From contig NW_024881278.1 of assembly GCF_018691265.1 (NCBI RefSeq), forward strand, positions 7,027,501 to 7,091,500: a DNA stretch of 64,000 nt. Reading direction: 5' to 3'. The notes beneath the pieces are model-generated. The model made no database searches and was not told where the DNA came from. It worked only from the letters and a program-made list of their open reading frames with translations. The DNA is from Tyto alba (lineage: Eukaryota; Chordata; Aves; Strigiformes; Tytonidae). Made by a program: the position numbers and the translations under genes. Each line of letters begins with the position of its first letter. Positions within the stretch are counted from its first letter, which is position 1. Positions 59,701 to 64,000 of this stretch are shown here, one piece after another.

Positions 59701-62689
59701 TGGCTCTGCATTGTCTTACACCAGTGAACCAGGTAACAGCAAGTCCTAATGCAGCAGAGAAAACAAGAATGGCAGAAGTTCGGATGAACAACAGTAGCAC
59801 CAGACTCTGGGGCTAATTTTGTTTCTCTACCCAACATCACAGCAGGGTACTCTTAGGCATCCACTGCACAAACCATGTGATTAGCCTGGACAGCTAGGCA
59901 AAGTGAAAAGGTGTATTTATGCAGCACTTGAGTACCTGCGATGCATACTGAGCCACCAGTTCTGGCAGTGGCCCTGTTTACAGTCACTACTACATCTACC
60001 GACTCTCTTTTCCTGGACCTTTTTGTCTCTGTGTTAATTATGCCTTGCAGTGCTTTTTAAAGGTTTAGTGTATTTTTCTTGTCTTCTTGCTCTAATTGCC
60101 CTTCCCTCTCTGCCTCCACTTCTACTACCAGCTCATCACTACTTGATGCTTGCCTCTTACCCATTTCTGTGACACCTTTCACTACACCATATGTATACTA
60201 TACCGTACAGCTGAGCTAGGTCAGGCAACCTGGGTCTAATAATAAATCTGAGTGGAAAGTATGTCTTAAAAAATATAAAATTATCTGTATATCCAGACAG
60301 TCACCAGTCCATACTAATGATCCAAAAGGCACTAAAATAAGTATTATATTAGATTTTCTGGCTGCTATTGTCATTAGAATATTTTGCCTAAATCAGTAAG
60401 TCTAGACAAGGCCTAATGATTAGCTAAATTCATAACAGAGTATCCGAAGCATCTCTCTGAATTTGGTTAAGGCAGTTCACGCTACTAGGATTCACAGGAC
60501 TAAATCAATCTCATCTCCACGTGCAAAGTTTTATGTGTATAGTATCTATGTATCTGCACACAAAAGGCATTTCTGCATGCAAAACAAGTGGGTGTTCTGA
60601 GTAGTTCAATATCACATGCTTATCCAAAATGTCTTTTCCAGGTGCAATTATGCATTCAAAAGCTTGCTTAAACAGCATTAAAACTGTAACGGTCTTTTGT
60701 GAAAAATCTATTGTAGTGTATATTTGTAGTGGAGCAGATTTCTCCCCATATCCACTACCAACCATTTGTCAAATAATTATTTTAGGAAAGCAAACTAACA
60801 AGATGCAAAAGCACTATTTTTTCTCGACCGAAATGAATTTCAGAAAAGGATAAAAAGACTTCTAAACTTTTTTGTCTGACACTTTTTATTCATTAATAAT
60901 TATGCAATACTTTCCTATGGTTGCCATCCTTGCCCACAGAAATGGGGGATTCGGAAAATTAGTTATGATCTTCATCCTGTAGATCCCAAAGAGTTCTTAT
61001 CCCTCCAGAATGAGTAATTTGCAGAAACATTCTACAGAGCTGAAAACAAACTTGCCTATTTTAGTGTCCACCAGACTTCTATCAGCATTCAGCACTTTAC
61101 AGGAAAGATCTTCAAAACAGTATTTTTTTCTAAGTGCAGGACTAAATGATTGTGTGGAATGTTTAATAACTACTTTAACAAAAGCTTCCCCTGCTCCATT
61201 TATTTGGAGCTAGTACTAGCTGTCAGATAGTACTCTGGCAGCAAACAAAGAGTTAATGTCAAAATACATCTTCTGATACCCTGATTGCCTTTCCTCATCC
61301 ATTGTTATCAAAATTCTTTTGAATGGTCTGAAATTTTCTGCCTGAATAAACTCTCAACAGAAAAGAGAACTGGAGCAAACAGAAAAATGAGTAAAATAAA
61401 AACAAACTGTGTTGGCAATATAAAAAGTAGACCTGGTTATAAAATCACAAATTTCTAGCACCAGCATTTATTGTGAAAGCAATATAATTTAAAAATGCAA
61501 ATTTTTCCCTCTTGAAGCAAAATTATTTAAAGATAACAGCATTCTCTACAATATCATAAATCTGGCAAATTTAGCTTTGGATGACTCAATACTTAGAACA
61601 GAAAAGAAATTAGCCCAACTCTGGAAATCTTTTATAAAAACGCTTTTAAAATAACAAATCACTGTTTTCATAGTTTTCATATCTCAGCTTTCCTTTAGAC
61701 TGAAATTTGATGCTAGGAGTAGTATTTGTCACTAATACATAAGAGCTTCTAATTTTGACCTTCTGTTTTGATCACTCTTAGCATTCTCATATTACTATTG
61801 GTAGCAAAAATTATATTCTTATAAAAAACAAGAGTAGTGCATTTCAGTTATGGTTATCTATTGATTCAGTTACACTTGAATTGATCTCAAATTGTTTCAA
61901 GCAACTGTTCTGCACCCAAAACACCACATGAACCACAGAAACCAGATCAATAGATTTCAAGTGAAATAATTGTTTTCCTTTGTAAGACCCCATTACTTCT
62001 TGAATGCAGAACTGTTTGATTGACCTCCAGGAAAGCAGCAGATGTGAATAAGCCAAGCACCTCAGGCCTTATCATTTAAAGTGAGGCCTTGAAAATTACA
62101 GGAAAGTACACTGAACATGTGCTCGCTTAGCTGTGGGAAATGCACAGCTGGAAAAGCCGCAAAACTGCATTTTACTCTGATAACACTACAGCAGTACATG
62201 CATGGCAAAAATAGACTTTTAGAGTTAGTCACCTGTGAACACACATAAAAATATTTTACTAGTTCAGGAAATAATTGAAGGATTCTTGAGTGATGGGTTT
62301 TATTTTTGCAGTATCAGTATTAGTGAGCTTTTGGTCTTGTTTCATGAAATTTCACACAGCTCTGCCATTGAACTCACTTTTTTTCACAGTGTCTTACTAC
62401 ATAATTTTAATGCTTTGTGAGTGCAGTCATTTCCAGATTGTCATATTCAGACACAAAAAGTAGGAGGCATAAACCAGTGCAGCAGCTGAGGAAATCAGAG
62501 TGAGCTCATTAATTCTACTGGCAGGATGCAGATTTATACCAGAATAGCAATTTATTGGGGTGCCTAAAATGAGCTCATAAGCAGTACTGCCAAACACAGT
62601 GAGATGGGCTCTTCTAGGGACTGAAGCTGGGTTGAAACAGGGGCTGCGCTGATCTCCGTGCAACGCAGCCCTAGGAAATGAAATGAAAA
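56776..62689. other. A+T-rich unique DNA, no gene recognised
   Basis: Short frames only. A small direct repeat, AATAGTGTAGAA, occurs twice near 56999-57018. A (TAG)6 microsatellite lies at 59299-59316. No mobile element was identified. Confidence 0.5.
59299..59316 (+). repeat. (TAG)6 microsatellite
   Basis: Six TAG units preceded by ACTAC. On the opposite strand it encodes Thr or Tyr/Leu runs, explaining a poly-Thr stretch in a chance minus-strand frame. Confidence 0.9.
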
Positions 62690-62755
62690 TAGTATCCCCA
62701 GGCTGCCAAATCTGCAGCACTGCACAGAGAGTGCTCTAACTATAGCCCTGCCTCT
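62690..62755 (-). repeat. possible MIR-like SINE head
   Basis: TCTGCAGCACTGCACAGAGA followed by GTGCTCTAACTATAGCCC resembles the reversed head of MIR-type SINEs ('..cccagtccagtgctctaaccactagacc'), as at 15600-15722. Nothing further of the element is clear. Confidence 0.3.
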
Positions 62756-64000
62756 GTGGGGTCAGTGCTGCTCCCTCTGCCATCACACATTTTCAGCCCT
62801 GTGATAAAGCCATACAACCCTCGTTCCTACCCGGAGCATGCCCTTTTGCCAGAAGAAAAAGTCCAGGGACCGTTATCTCTGTCCACAGCCACAGGCAGGT
62901 AGAGAGTGGCTGCAGAAAACTGAGCAAGAGCGTGACTAGAAGGTGTTGGATCCCAGGTGGTCTGGGATCTGAGGACAGGGGTGGTTGTTACTGGACAGAG
63001 CAGCTGCAGAGGGCTAGGATACCTTGTGACAGTGATTAAGGGAAGGGATTGCCAGAAGTAACAAATTTGAGAGGCTTGACCTGTCAATCTCAGCCCAATA
63101 TTCTGTGCTCTCTCCATTCTACAGACTTAAGCAGCATACAGCAATAGCAAAATTACTGCTTAGGTAATGCAAACATGGGTGTTCCCCGAGCAGGCATCAA
63201 TGACAAATGACAAGAAACATATGTGCACCTACTTATAAATTGCAGTTTTAATACACATATCTATTTTTAGTTAATTTCTACCCTCAGTTGATGCTTCCCC
63301 CCACAAAAAATGTAGAAACTGAGAATACACCAGAGTTATTTTTGTGGTCTTAGGATGAGTTGCTGTCCCTAGTACCAGTCCTACTGGTATGGAAAATTTT
63401 TATTTCTTTTAATTATATTGCAAATAAATGAAATATGTTATAGCTTAGAATGTTTTTGTGAGGAAGTCTTGGTTGGCTCCTTGCACATATTGGAACTGAT
63501 CTGAGCTTTACTCTTTCATGAGTGCAATTAACTGCAAACACCTTGTCATAAACATTTTAAAAGGTCAAAGAGATTGCAACAATTTTGTTAAAGAGATAAA
63601 TGGTCAAATAAAACATTGAATTGTTAATTCCCAGGTGACGAAAAGCTGCATGAGTCAGATCAATAAGAAGACATACAGAACGAATTCTGGGATAAAGGGC
63701 GGGTCAACCTTGAAGTGTTAATAACTTGCTCCTATTATTTTGCTCTGGCACATCATGTGTTCTAGCAGGTAACATTGCTGTTAATAGAAAATTAATGTCC
63801 ACAGATTCACAGAAGTAAAACTGGGCATCAGAAATTATTGAAAAAAAAAGTTTTGAAAGGATTTAGCTCTATTAACACAGGGGAAAACAGTGACTTTATA
63901 AAAAACAGGTAAGAGCAGTCTTACTACTATTTCTAATCTAATGTGTTAATCAATTGCTAGATAGGGCACACTCTCTCTCCACAGATTTTCTCTTTTCAAC
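62756..64000. other. unique DNA to the window end, no gene recognised
   Basis: A 96-codon minus-strand frame at 62827-63117 has no recognisable domain. The rest is A+T-rich with short A-runs (for example near 63841-63849). No mobile element or RNA gene is seen. Confidence 0.5.

Noticed and set aside
1..64000. CRISPR arrays, bacterial operons, phage or toxin systems
   Set aside because: No regularly spaced repeats, no compact gene arrays and no ribosome-binding-site pattern. The retroelements show that this is vertebrate nuclear DNA.

Overview
This window looks like nuclear DNA from a bird, most likely a songbird (Passeriformes). It is A+T-rich with scattered GC islands, and its recognisable content is retroelements. 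There are two fragments of the CR1 LINE. There are three full-length solitary LTRs of types I recall as abundant in passerines, two of them with perfect 5-bp target-site duplications. There are also several degenerate MIR/CORE-SINE-like relics of the kind found in reptile and bird genomes. The host assignment rests on remembered repeat families, not on a database search.

I find no protein-coding host gene that I can name. No reading frame is long and recognisable, and the longest frames overlap in antisense and match no family I know. The window is best read as intergenic or intronic DNA.

Layout. 1-722: minus-strand CR1 piece with the end of ORF1 (esterase-like) and the start of ORF2 (endonuclease), running off the left edge. 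723-14257: mostly unique A+T-rich DNA with a G-run (8479-8510), a small tandem duplication (6320-6378) and an ancient SINE tail (about 9435-9500). 14258-15369: a GC-rich block with a dense CpG island (about 14803-15180), a TCC microsatellite and a strong splice-donor sequence at 15369/15370. This is the best promoter candidate in the window. 16804-18881: two solo LTRs 415 bp apart. 20055-22650: ancient SINE relics, the overlapping long frames and an imperfect inverted repeat. 33290-33740: a second, smaller CpG-rich patch. 37926-38498: third solo LTR, with a perfect CRE palindrome. About 46266-47100: the 3' part of a second CR1 on the minus strand. 47105-64000: A+T-rich unique DNA with one splice-flanked candidate exon (51133-51290), simple repeats and two weak SINE relics.

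No tRNA, rRNA, CRISPR array or bacterial-type operon is visible, and I found no undescribed system. The most useful leads are the CpG island with its neighbouring LTRs, the candidate noncoding exon at 51.1 kb, and the internally deleted CR1.
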